NCBI RefSeq assembly: GCF_006968745.1
Contig: NZ_CP030118.1
Span: 5,081,943 to 5,145,942, forward strand
Reading direction: 5' to 3'
Source: Brasilonema sennae CENA114
GTDB taxonomy: Bacteria > Cyanobacteriota > Cyanobacteriia > Cyanobacteriales > Nostocaceae
DNA length: 64,000 bases
Part shown: positions 18,276 to 26,828 of the stretch, piece by piece
Layout: the number at the start of each line of letters is the position of its first letter
How positions within the stretch are numbered: the stretch's first letter is position 1
Translations under genes and position numbers: made by a program
Notes under the pieces: model-generated
The model's database searches: none
What the model was told of the DNA's origin: nothing
The model's input: the letters and a program-made list of their open reading frames with translations, nothing else

Positions 18276-18953
18276 TTAAGCTTGTTCTGATGTTGCCGAT
18301 TCTGACTGTTCCTCACCCTCAGTTTCAGTCTCACCCGCCTCAGCCGCCTCAGCCGCCGCAGCCTCAGCCTCAGCCTCATCCTCAGCCTTAGCATCAACTT
18401 GTGGGGGTAAAATTGTAGCGATCGCCTGCTCAGAATCACCCAAATATGTCACATTTTCAGGTAAATTGAGTGCGTCAACATACAAAATATCTCCCACGTG
18501 CATATTGGAGACGTCAACCGAAATCGCTTCCGGAATATTTTCCGGTGCACAACGCAGCGACACGACTGTAAATTGTGTATCCAATACACCGTTTTCTAGC
18601 TTCACACCTACTGGTTCTCCGACAAAACTCACAGGTACTTCCACATCTGTGTCACCGTGACCTGCAACGGCAAAAAAGCTCAGGTGGTAAGTTGTACGTT
18701 TTGCGGGATGAGACTGAACTTCCCGTAGCAGGGTTTTTCCCCGCCAAGGAACATCAGTAATATTAAGGTCAATCAAAGTATTATTAACCGAAGCTTTGAT
18801 GAGCAGGCGTTCAACAACCTTAGCATCAAGGACGAGAGAAATCGCTTCGGTACCTTTATGACCGTACAAATGCGCGGGGATTTTTCCAGAACGGCGCAAA
18901 GCATTGGGCTTAGTGCCTTCTGGTCGCTTCTGACAATCGACTGTTAGCTGCAT
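18276..18953 (-). CDS. rplY: 50S ribosomal protein L25 / general stress protein Ctc
   Basis: Binds 5S rRNA in the central protuberance of the large subunit. A 225-residue CTC-type protein: N-terminal L25 beta-barrel (RPEGTKPNALRRSGKIPAHLYG) and a C-terminal TL5-type domain with DVSNMHVGDILYVDALNLPE, then a low-complexity Ala/Glu tail (about residues 187-225) built from repeated GCC-rich codons. The long acidic tail is variable between species. It lies 81 bp downstream of purA on the same strand, and no strong terminator was seen between them. Confidence 0.93.
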   Translation of the reverse strand: MQLTVDCQKRPEGTKPNALRRSGKIPAHLYGHKGTEAISLVLDAKVVERLLIKASVNNTLIDLNITDVPWRGKTLLREVQSHPAKRTTYHLSFFAVAGHGDTDVEVPVSFVGEPVGVKLENGVLDTQFTVVSLRCAPENIPEAISVDVSNMHVGDILYVDALNLPENVTYLGDSEQAIATILPPQVDAKAEDEAEAEAAAAEAAEAGETETEGEEQSESATSEQA

Positions 18954-19034
18954 TTTTCGCTTTTAGATTTTAGATTTGAGATTTTGATAGTATCACTTAG
19001 TACGGGCACAAGGCATTGGGCTGTATTGTTCGCT

Positions 19035-20378
19035 CTAAGCACTCAGCAACGAAGCAGGTGTACCATCCTGGTGCAATAAACCACGTTTTGGACCGTGGAT
19101 GGGGTCTTCAACAATGATAGTTTGGTCGCGGCTTGCTCCTAAGGAGACAATTGCGATCGGCACTTCTGTTAATTCTGCCAAAAATTTCAAATAGTCTAGC
19201 GCTTGCTTGGGCAATTCTTCTAAAGTACGGCAATCACTTGTTGAAGTTCTCCATCCTGGCATGGTTTTGTAGATAGGACGACACCGGGCAAATTTACGGG
19301 CGTTGCTAGGAAAGTGTTCGCTGCGTTCCCCATCGATTTCGTAAGCAACACAAACTTGAATTTCCTCCAATTCGTCGAGGACATCAAGTTTGGTAATTGC
19401 TAGACAATCCATACCATTGATGCGGACAGCATAGCGACCGATGACTGCATCAAACCAGCCGCAACGCCGCCTACGTCCGGTGGTTGTCCCAAATTCAGCA
19501 CCACGCGTGCATAAGACTTCTCCCATTTCCCCGTCTATTTCTGTGGGGAAAGGTCCCTCGCCTACCCGAGTGGTGTAAGCCTTCGCTATCCCAATCACTC
19601 GGTCAATCATTGTCGGTCCTAACCCGGTACCAACACAAGCCCCACCCGCCACTGGGTTAGAGGAAGTCACATACGGGTATGTCCCATGATCCAAGTCGAG
19701 GAGGGTACCTTGCGCCCCTTCAAACAAAATGTTGCGCCGTCTCTGAATTGCATCGTATATTTTTAAGGACGTATCAACAACATACGGTCGCAGGCGTTCT
19801 GCATACCCCAAGTACTCGTCAATCACTTGTTTGGGGTCTAATAGTGGCAAGTTGTAAAGTTTTTCTAAAATGACGTTTTTATAATTGATTGTCCACTCCA
19901 ACTGTTCACGGAGTCCCTCAGGGTTCATCAAATCTAATACCCTGATACCAGTCCGCTCTGATTTATCAGCATAGGTTGGACCAATTCCACGACCAGTTGT
20001 GCCAATTTTATAACTTCCTCTTCGCTCTTCCGATGCCTGGTCAATCAATCGGTGGTAAGGCATCGTAACATGAGCCGTCTCAGAAATCAGCAGATTGCGA
20101 GTGGAAATACCAAGTGCTTCTAGTTGGTCAAGTTCTGCGATTAAAACCTGTGGATCTATCACTGTTCCACAGCCGATCATGCACTCGGTTTTTGGATACA
20201 AAATACCAGAGGGAATCAAGTGCAGCTTGAAGGTTTGACCGTTGACTACAATTGTGTGTCCAGCATTGACGCCCCCTTGGTAACGTACAACAACATCTGC
20301 GGAGCGACTAAGTAAGTCTGTTATTTTACCTTTTCCTTCATCGCCCCACTGGGCACCTATAACAATTACGTTAGCCAA
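19035..20378 (-). CDS. purA: Adenylosuccinate synthetase
   Basis: Catalyses GTP-dependent joining of aspartate to IMP, the first committed step from IMP to AMP, in the cytoplasm. 447 residues, close to the usual 430-450. The GTP/IMP loop GAQWGDEGKGKITD (residues 8-21) with catalytic Asp and the HTIVVNG region, IGTTGRGIGPTY, the FEGAQGTLLDLDHG segment and TRVGEGPFPTE are all intact. The start is TTG, giving MANVIVIG, the usual N-terminus of cyanobacterial PurA. The gap on its left leads to the CRISPR locus. Confidence 0.96.
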   Translation of the reverse strand: MANVIVIGAQWGDEGKGKITDLLSRSADVVVRYQGGVNAGHTIVVNGQTFKLHLIPSGILYPKTECMIGCGTVIDPQVLIAELDQLEALGISTRNLLISETAHVTMPYHRLIDQASEERRGSYKIGTTGRGIGPTYADKSERTGIRVLDLMNPEGLREQLEWTINYKNVILEKLYNLPLLDPKQVIDEYLGYAERLRPYVVDTSLKIYDAIQRRRNILFEGAQGTLLDLDHGTYPYVTSSNPVAGGACVGTGLGPTMIDRVIGIAKAYTTRVGEGPFPTEIDGEMGEVLCTRGAEFGTTTGRRRRCGWFDAVIGRYAVRINGMDCLAITKLDVLDELEEIQVCVAYEIDGERSEHFPSNARKFARCRPIYKTMPGWRTSTSDCRTLEELPKQALDYLKFLAELTEVPIAIVSLGASRDQTIIVEDPIHGPKRGLLHQDGTPASLLSA

Positions 20379-20491
20379 GTGTTTATTAAAATTCTAAAGT
20401 TTGCACAAAAAACTATTTATAGCAATTTTTATGCACTTTGTCAAATGTTTTAGAAGTCTAAATATCATAATGCTTACATTTTTTTCTTTCC

Positions 20492-20582
20492 AGGACTTAC
20501 GCAAAGGAAACGTAGTTGTGTCATTGCGACGTAAGGAAACAATCTCACAATCTTGTTTTTTCGTAACTTGTGCGTAAGTCCT
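20492..20582. repeat. 91-bp inverted-repeat element, copy A, left of the CRISPR array
   Basis: Begins AGGACTTACGCA and ends TGCGTAAGTCCT, perfect 12-bp complementary termini. Its reverse complement matches copy B (21668-21758), the same length, with only a handful of mismatches. No open frame: a non-autonomous, MITE-like unit. It lies between purA and the CRISPR leader. Confidence 0.85.
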
Positions 20583-20689
20583 ACTTTCTTAAACACCACT
20601 AACAGGTTTTTATACCAAAAATTGACATTTACACCAACTGCTATTATTCTTTCTATCAAGTAGTGTAATGTTCATCTACACACTAAGCC

Positions 20690-20856
20690 CGATCCTTGAA
20701 AACCGCATAACTTCGTTGGAGTGTGTCGATGGCTTGCCCAGTAAGCTTTTCAGACGTCAAAATTGATTTATTCTTGTGAGAGTTTAATCACTTTTTCGGA
20801 GTGTGTCGATTTGGGGGTCTGAAAGTCCTTTCCAGTAAGGGTTTCAGGAGTGACCT
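20690..20856 (+). promoter_or_regulatory. Putative CRISPR leader
   Basis: AT-rich stretch directly before the first repeat. It contains the direct repeat GGAGTGTGTCGAT at 20718-20730 and 20798-20810, each followed by a CCAGTAAG and TTTCAG segment. The opposite end of the array carries the degenerate repeat, so the leader should be here and transcription should run along the plus strand. Confidence 0.65.
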
Positions 20857-21539
20857 CTTTACAAACCCATTTCCCTGCAAAGGGATGGAAACGCGTTTCA
20901 TACACTAATTGTCTGTTTCTTTCAACTTTACAAACCCATTTCCCTGCAAAGGGATGGAAACTTTAACGGTCCGTTAATATAGCCCAAGTCGATATCCTTT
21001 ACAAACCCATTTCCCTGCAAAGGGATGGAAACGTTAGCGATGTCACCTACTTGAGCAGTTGGGTTCTTTACAAACCCATTTCCCTGCAAAGGGATGGAAA
21101 CACGCATTCCTTAACGCCCTCTCTGACCTCAACATTAACTTTACAAACCCATTTCCCTGCAAAGGGATGGAAACATTTCGTCGTTTTTTTTCGCGACATT
21201 ATCTCCGCTGGCTTTACAAACCGATTTCCCTGCAAAGGGATGGAAACATTCAACTCGTAATCCTTGGTTTTGCTGCTGTTGTTGCTTTACAAACCCATTT
21301 CCCTGCAAAGGGATGGAAACTCTTGAGTAAAAAACCAGACATCGGAATTTTCGTTGTATTCTTTACAAACCCATTTCCCTGCAAAGGGATGGAAACATTA
21401 AAGTAGCATCGTTTTTTGCAGAAGGATTGCTTTACAAACCCATTTCCCTGCAAAGGGATGCAAACGGCCACCAGACTCCTTTGCAAGCTTGGTTATAATG
21501 CAGCTTTCCAATACCTCTTCCCCGCAAGGGGATGCTTAG
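20857..21539 (+). CRISPR. CRISPR array, nine full repeats plus one degenerate, no cas genes
   Basis: 36-bp repeat starting CTTTACAAACCCATTTCCCT and ending GGGATGGAAAC, at 20857, 20926, 20997, 21066, 21139, 21212, 21285, 21361 and 21430. Repeat 6 has one change (CCGATTT) and repeat 9 one (GATGCAAAC). A degenerate tenth unit at 21504-21539 closes the array. The nine spacers measure 33, 35, 33, 37, 37, 37, 40, 33 and 38 bp. The internal palindrome TCCCTGCAAAGGGA can form the hairpin for Cas6-type processing, leaving a 3' GGAAAC-type tag. No cas gene lies within the window, so effector proteins must come from elsewhere. Subtype is not assigned; the -GAAAC end is common to cyanobacterial type I and III arrays. 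Confidence 0.97.
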
Positions 21540-21667
21540 AGCAGTCACTAAAAACTAAATCAATCAATCTTAAGTTTTTTGTTGAGGCGATCGCACTTAA
21601 TTTTCATTGTCTAAAAAAGCAAAGATTCTTTCCGTAGCTATTTCCTTGGATTCAACTCTATTCTGTT

Positions 21668-21758
21668 AGGACTTACGCACGAGTTACGAAAGAACAAGAT
21701 TGTGAGATTGCTTCCTTACGTCGCAATGACACAACTACGTTATTTTTGCGTAAGTCCT
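21668..21758. repeat. 91-bp inverted-repeat element, copy B, right of the CRISPR array
   Basis: Same termini and length as copy A (20492-20582) but in opposite orientation. Together they bracket the array, its leader and about 400 bp of flanking sequence. No clear target-site duplication was seen at either copy. From 21759 to 21969 there is AT-rich sequence with nothing else recognised. Confidence 0.85.
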
Positions 21759-21969
21759 GTCTGTGTTCTTCTTAAAATCTCTATCCAAACAAAAAGCCTT
21801 CTCCAATCAGCCAATTTTTATACTAATAATTTATTAAGTCTTCTTTTGAAGATAAATCGCAATGCCTTGCAGCATAAGAAAATCTTATAAAAATATGCCC
21901 ACCCACAACTTGTTTTTTATTTGTTACTGTTAATAATAATTAAATTTTTACCTTTGTTAAAACACTACT

Positions 21970-23007
21970 ATGACTTTATACGCAGAATTACATAGACATC
22001 TGGGGGGTTCGGTTGTACCTCGTATTTTATGGCGGTACTTTGAGCGCCACTCGCCAGAGTTGATTTCTCGCTTTGCTGACTATTCAGCATTTGAAGATTT
22101 CTACACGCGTCCACGCAACACTTTAGATGAGTATCTGGAGTTGCATACTTTGGTGGAAAGCGTGCAAACTGTGGAGACTTTGCCTTATTTTATCTACCGC
22201 TTGCTCAGGGGTGCTTATATCTTTGAAAATTTGGCATATCTGGAGTTGCGCTATACTCCTTACCTGCGAACACCAGACCATCTGAGTCAATCACAGAGAA
22301 TTGACATGATGACGGAAATTGTGGAAGTTGTCGGTAAAGCGAGCAAACTCCGAGAATATCCGATTGTTACCAGCCAAATTCTTTGTATGCACTCGCGCCT
22401 ACCCTTTGAGGTGAATAAGGCGATTGTTGATTTGGCAGCGCAAAACAGGCAGTATGTTTGTGGGATAGATGTCGCTGGGGGAGATAGTTACTCAAGAGAG
22501 CGCATAGACGAATGGATAAAGTTGTATGATTATGCGCGATCGCTCGGACTCAACACCACAGGACACCTCTATGAAACGACTGCTGGATGTGATCCCCAAC
22601 TTTTACCCTATTTGATGCGGATTGGTCACGGTATCCAAATTCCTCTACTGTATCCCGAATTGCTCAAAGATGTGGCTGCACGAAATCAGTGTTTGGAAGT
22701 TTGCCCCACAACCTACTTAAAAACCGGTACTTTGCAGGATATACGTCAACTCAAGTTAGTATTTGACCGTTGCTTTGATGCGGGGGTAGATATCGCTATT
22801 TGTACAGATAATGCTGGATTGCACAATGTGCGTCTACCTTTCGAGTACGAGAACCTCTTAACTTACAACATTATTAACTTTGAACAGCTACAAGCTTGTC
22901 AGGATGCAGCATTCCGTCATGCTTTTGCTTGGCCGTATAGACAACGTCCAGTTTCCCTGTTGAATGGGTTGCTAAACCCGCAACCCACTAAAGCCCTTAT
23001 CAGTTAA
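21970..23007 (+). CDS. Adenosine deaminase family amidohydrolase
   Basis: A 345-residue TIM-barrel metallo-hydrolase. Expected metal and catalytic positions are visible: ELHRHLGG near the N-terminus (HxH zinc pair), GHLYET (His ligand), IGHGIQI (His) and CTDNAGL (Asp). This fits adenosine/AMP-deaminase-type enzymes that convert adenosine or a related purine to the 6-oxo form. HRHLGGSV, where adenosine deaminases often have HxHLDGS, and CPTTYLKTG in place of CPxSN suggest a subfamily with a different substrate. No signal peptide. The gene stands alone between the CRISPR locus and a repeat region. Confidence 0.8.
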   Translation: MTLYAELHRHLGGSVVPRILWRYFERHSPELISRFADYSAFEDFYTRPRNTLDEYLELHTLVESVQTVETLPYFIYRLLRGAYIFENLAYLELRYTPYLRTPDHLSQSQRIDMMTEIVEVVGKASKLREYPIVTSQILCMHSRLPFEVNKAIVDLAAQNRQYVCGIDVAGGDSYSRERIDEWIKLYDYARSLGLNTTGHLYETTAGCDPQLLPYLMRIGHGIQIPLLYPELLKDVAARNQCLEVCPTTYLKTGTLQDIRQLKLVFDRCFDAGVDIAICTDNAGLHNVRLPFEYENLLTYNIINFEQLQACQDAAFRHAFAWPYRQRPVSLLNGLLNPQPTKALIS

Positions 23008-23290
23008 CAGTTATCAGTTATCAGTTAACACTGAGCCAGTGCTGCACAGAGAAGTGCCTTGCGCGGGTTCCCCGCGTTGTGGCAACTTCGGAGAGGGTCT
23101 CCCGACCTAGGCGACTGCGCTCTTCGCAGCGGAACCGGAGGTTCTCCCCGATAGCCGTAAGGCGTGGCGTTAGCCATAGGGTTAACAGTTAGCTGATAAC
23201 TGATAAACTTTTTCTGTGGAATCACCTGCTGCCTTCCAAGCAGAAAAAACACCACAAGCCTACAACATTGTTGCAAGCAGTGAATTTGTC
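23008..23290. repeat. Repeat-rich gap with heptamers and a dispersed GC-rich module
   Basis: Contains TTATCAG heptamers at 23010-23025, then a GC-rich block (about 23055-23190) with GATAGCCGTAAGGCGTGGC, a segment also found in the rbcX-rbcS spacer at about 52314-52332. No coding capacity. Confidence 0.55.
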
Positions 23291-23743
23291 TTAGTATCCT
23301 GCTAACAATGCATCACGCAGAAAAACGTATTGTAGTTCAAAGTCAATCGGCTCAAGCCTAGACAACAACTCTTTTGCTTGAGCAGAAAGTTGATAGTCAG
23401 ATGGTACTGGAACAATGGTAGAGTTTTCCATACCCTGAGCCAACCGATACCAAAAAGCCAGCTTAGTATTGTTGCTTAACGAGTCATATTCCCGCCTGAT
23501 ATCTGTGCTAGAAGGTGTCAACAAATCTCGCATGATTTGAAGTTGCTCTTCATGGGACTTTCCTTTAACTTTATTAAAAAGTTCATCAGAAGTATCAGGT
23601 GCTGTTCCTTCAGGGTCTCCGGGTCTGGTCGAACCACCGATTTTGATATAGACATACCACAGGACGGCAAGTTGGTTATCTATGGACAGGTTTCTGAAAA
23701 GTTCAGCATATTCTGCTGGTGGTGACTGAGTATATTGTGTCAT
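23291..23743 (-). CDS. Helical carotenoid protein (OCP N-terminal-domain homologue)
   Basis: A 150-residue all-helical protein that matches the carotenoid-binding N-terminal domain of the orange carotenoid protein without the C-terminal NTF2-like domain. Residue spacing is exactly that of OCP: W29, Y32, W98 and R143 correspond to OCP W41, Y44, W110 and R155, which contact the ketocarotenoid or bridge the domains. Such stand-alone proteins quench singlet oxygen or phycobilisome energy and can receive carotenoid from a separate C-terminal-domain homologue; none lies nearby. The start ATG follows AAAGGT. Which HCP clade it belongs to cannot be told here. Confidence 0.9.
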   Translation of the reverse strand: MTQYTQSPPAEYAELFRNLSIDNQLAVLWYVYIKIGGSTRPGDPEGTAPDTSDELFNKVKGKSHEEQLQIMRDLLTPSSTDIRREYDSLSNNTKLAFWYRLAQGMENSTIVPVPSDYQLSAQAKELLSRLEPIDFELQYVFLRDALLAGY

Positions 23744-24124
23744 AATTACCTTTCAAGTTCTACAAAAATGGGTCTTTAAGGTAGTGAAAACTAAAATAGA
23801 AACTCCTTAAAGACTCTTACTTAAATTAACGATTGATTAATGTGTATACGTCTTACTGAGGATATAGATGTAAAAGTTTATGAATTTGTATAATTCCAAA
23901 CCTGAGTAGAGCGAAGACAAAGGATTAATCACCTTTAGAGGTAATTTATAAAGTCAGTAGATAGAAAAGTTTTGTTTGAAGAGCGATGTGTTTGAGTGAA
24001 CATTTAATTCCAATAGTGTCAACGCTTACTGGAGTTCGTGGGGTGCGCACTTCCAAAGTTGCCTTGACAGACTACTAGGGCAACGTCTCTACAATCTTGT
24101 CATCCATCCTCTAAACTGTAATTT
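23744..24124. other. Divergent intergenic region, nothing firm
   Basis: AT-rich gap that should contain the promoters of the carotenoid protein gene and mutL. No clear hairpin, repeat family or regulator site was identified. Confidence 0.35.
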
Positions 24125-25831
24125 ATGGCGTCAACTATTTATGCTTTACCAGCAGAAGTCGTACATCTGATTACAGCCGGAGAGGTTATCGATTCCTTAG
24201 CCTCTGTGGTGCGAGAATTGGTAGAAAATTCCCTTGATGCAGGTGCAACACGAATTGTTGTTTCCTTATGGCCCGGGCAATGGCGTGTACGTGTGGCAGA
24301 TAATGGTTATGGAATGACTTTAGATGACTTGCACAAAGCAGCAACCGCCCATAGTACCAGTAAAATTTGCAGTTGTGCAGATTTGTGGAAAATTACAAGT
24401 TTGGGGTTTCGTGGAGAGGCGTTGCATAGTCTGACGACGCTGGCAGATTTAGAGATATTAAGTCGTCCACAACGAGGAGATTGTGGTTGGCGATTTGTCT
24501 ATGGCTACGCTGGAGAAGCATTGTATGTGGAAGCTTGTGCGATCGCCCCCGGTACAATTGTCACAGTCTCAAATCTCTTTGGAAATTGTTCAGGTCGTCG
24601 TCAGGGATTACCAACATTAGCACAGCAAATGAAAGCAGTGCAAGCAACAATTCACCAAATCGCCTTATGTCATCCTCATATCACTTGGCAAGTCTGGCAA
24701 AATGATAAAGAGTGGTTCACCCTCTGTCGGACTGCCTCAATAGGACAACTGTTGCCCCAGATTATACATCAAGTTAAAGAAGCTGATTTACAAGAGTTAA
24801 AACTAGAAGTACCACCACCTCAAAACTCAGGACTCAGCACTGAGCATTGTGCACTCCATTTAGTGGTAGGATTACCTGATCGTTGTCATCGCCATCGTCC
24901 AGACTGGGTGCGAGTTGCTGTGAATGGAAGGATGGTGAAGTCATCGGAATTAGAGCAGACTATCTTGTCGGGATTTCATCGGACATTACCGCGCGATCGC
25001 TATCCAATTACTTTTCTGCATCTATTGATTTCTCCAGAGCATATCAACTGGAACCGTAACCCAGCAAAAACAGAAATTTATCTTAACCAACTCAGTTACT
25101 GGCAAGAACAAATTAGTACGGCGATCGCACAAGTACTCCGCATCAATTCTACATCTGTTAAAGACGCTGTTCACACAACGCGAGTTGGTAAATTACTCAA
25201 AGCCGCAGAAGAAAAAGGCGGATACAATGTCAATCGTTCGGTTCCTAGTGAAGAACACAAAACGCTTCCAGAGAAGTTGCAGGCAACATCTCTACAACTA
25301 AAAGCCGTTGCTCAAGTTAATAACACTTATATCGTGGCAGAACATCCTGGTGGAGTGTGGTTAGTAGAACAGCACATTGCCCATGAACGAGTTTTGTACG
25401 AGCAATTGTGCGACAATTGGAAAATTATTCCAATTGAACCTCCAGTCATTCTCTATCAATTATCTCCGGCGCAAGTATCGCAACTACAACGAATTGATTT
25501 GGATATAGAACCCTTTGGTGAGCAACTTTGGGCAGTTCGTACGGTTCCCACACTTTTACAACAGCGAGACGATTGTGCAGACGCCATTTTAGAACTGAGT
25601 TGGGGAGGTGACTTACAAGCAGCACAAGTCGCTGTCGCCTGTCGTAGTGCTATTCGCAACGGTACCATCCTCAGTTTACAAGAAATGCAAACACTTTTGG
25701 ATGAATGGCAACGCACACGCAACCCTCGTACCTGTCCCCACGGACGCCCAATTTATTTATCTTTGGAAGAGTCGGCTTTGGCGCGTTTTTTCAAACGTCA
25801 TTGGGTGATAGGTAAAAGTCACGGGATTTAG
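24125..25831 (+). CDS. mutL: DNA mismatch repair protein MutL
   Basis: Couples mismatch recognition by MutS to strand removal. A 568-residue GHKL ATPase: the N-terminal motifs are ELVENSLDAGAT (residues about 35-46), DNGYGM, STSK and LGFRGEAL, followed by the transducer domain with NGRMVKS and the NxNP-like 'NWNRNPAKTEI'. The C-terminal dimerisation domain has the nickase-type elements EQHIAHERVLYE (where endonucleolytic MutLs have D-Q/M-H-A), ACRSAIRNG and CPHGRP, so it is probably an endonuclease-type MutL, with Glu in place of the first Asp. The gene stands alone. Confidence 0.94.
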   Translation: MASTIYALPAEVVHLITAGEVIDSLASVVRELVENSLDAGATRIVVSLWPGQWRVRVADNGYGMTLDDLHKAATAHSTSKICSCADLWKITSLGFRGEALHSLTTLADLEILSRPQRGDCGWRFVYGYAGEALYVEACAIAPGTIVTVSNLFGNCSGRRQGLPTLAQQMKAVQATIHQIALCHPHITWQVWQNDKEWFTLCRTASIGQLLPQIIHQVKEADLQELKLEVPPPQNSGLSTEHCALHLVVGLPDRCHRHRPDWVRVAVNGRMVKSSELEQTILSGFHRTLPRDRYPITFLHLLISPEHINWNRNPAKTEIYLNQLSYWQEQISTAIAQVLRINSTSVKDAVHTTRVGKLLKAAEEKGGYNVNRSVPSEEHKTLPEKLQATSLQLKAVAQVNNTYIVAEHPGGVWLVEQHIAHERVLYEQLCDNWKIIPIEPPVILYQLSPAQVSQLQRIDLDIEPFGEQLWAVRTVPTLLQQRDDCADAILELSWGGDLQAAQVAVACRSAIRNGTILSLQEMQTLLDEWQRTRNPRTCPHGRPIYLSLEESALARFFKRHWVIGKSHGI

Positions 25832-25852
25832 ATTAACAATGAACAGTTGAGC

Positions 25853-25863
25853 GTAGGGTGGGC
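25853..25863 (+). repeat. GTAGGGTGGGC motif after mutL
   Basis: Single half-copy of the palindrome seen complete at 6071-6100, 21 bp past the mutL stop codon. Confidence 0.5.
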
Positions 25864-26064
25864 AGTGTTGTTAATTGCCAGATTATTTGTCTGCGTTGAC
25901 AAATTATATCAAGTCCGGTTGATTAATTATTATTCCTAAATCTATACAGAACTTGATAGAAATCTTTCTGAAGAGGGACGGACTTACTCAAACCTCACGA
26001 GAATATGGAAAAAGTGAATTTGCTTCTCATAACCAATAAAACCTGTAGTCTGGAGTTAATCATA

Positions 26065-26619
26065 ATGGCCGATGTGACAAATATAGCGACTAAGCTTGCT
26101 GATCTAAAGCTTATTCAGAATGTTCTGTTGGAAAGTGAGCAAAAGTTAATAGCACAGACGGACGACAAGACGATTTGCGAGCGGCTCGAAGGAATGATAA
26201 AGAGCGATCGCGAAAATCTTGGCATCATCGAAGCAGCTATTTCTAAATACGGCAACACTTCAGAACCTCGCGACATTACTCAAAAACATGCTGAGAAAGT
26301 AAGCCAAATGATGAGCGGCTCCGAGCTAACTCTGTATGACAAGTACTTACAGCTTGAGTTGCTAAAGCATCAACAAACAATGACCGGGCTGGTTCTACAC
26401 AAGGTTGCCCAGTCCTTGAATGATGAGCTTCAAGATCTGATGGAACCGCTCAACCGAGTTAATTTTGAAAATCGTGCTCACCAAGAGATTCTTAAAGGCG
26501 TTCTTTACTTCGTCGGAACGCGAGAGATAGCCGGTAAGGAACCTGACATGGGTCTGTGGGCTAGCGTTGAACAGGGAGTTGCAGCCCTTAAGGGTGCTCT
26601 AGGCAGCGCGTTAAGCTAG
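26065..26619 (+). CDS. All-helical protein, unknown function
   Basis: From the ATG at 26065 (GGAG nine bases upstream) the product is 184 residues, predicted to be almost wholly alpha-helical with heptad-like leucines (NIATKLADLKLIQNVLLESE) and scattered His/Glu residues. It might be a four-helix-bundle protein related to hemerythrin or ferritin-like domains, but no full metal-ligand set is clear. An upstream in-frame ATG at 26005 would add 20 residues and has a poorer ribosome site. Function not recognised. Confidence 0.55.
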   Translation: MADVTNIATKLADLKLIQNVLLESEQKLIAQTDDKTICERLEGMIKSDRENLGIIEAAISKYGNTSEPRDITQKHAEKVSQMMSGSELTLYDKYLQLELLKHQQTMTGLVLHKVAQSLNDELQDLMEPLNRVNFENRAHQEILKGVLYFVGTREIAGKEPDMGLWASVEQGVAALKGALGSALS

Positions 26620-26828
26620 GAAAGAGTGGCAGAGGGCGCGTCATTCATGGGAGCGTAATAGATTCATATGATTTATGCTACATTGAAGCATACTTTTCAA
26701 GAATGAATCATCTCTAACTCAGAACAATTATAGAGACGTTACCAGGCGTTAAGCTAGCTGCGCCTCCGGCGATCGCTATCGATTCATTTCCTCTGTTCTT
26801 AATTCAGGGAAGCACAGTTGAAAAATCC

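Noticed and set aside
21051..21486. Frames inside the CRISPR array on both strands
   Set aside because: They only translate the repeats (for example FPCKGMET) and spacers.
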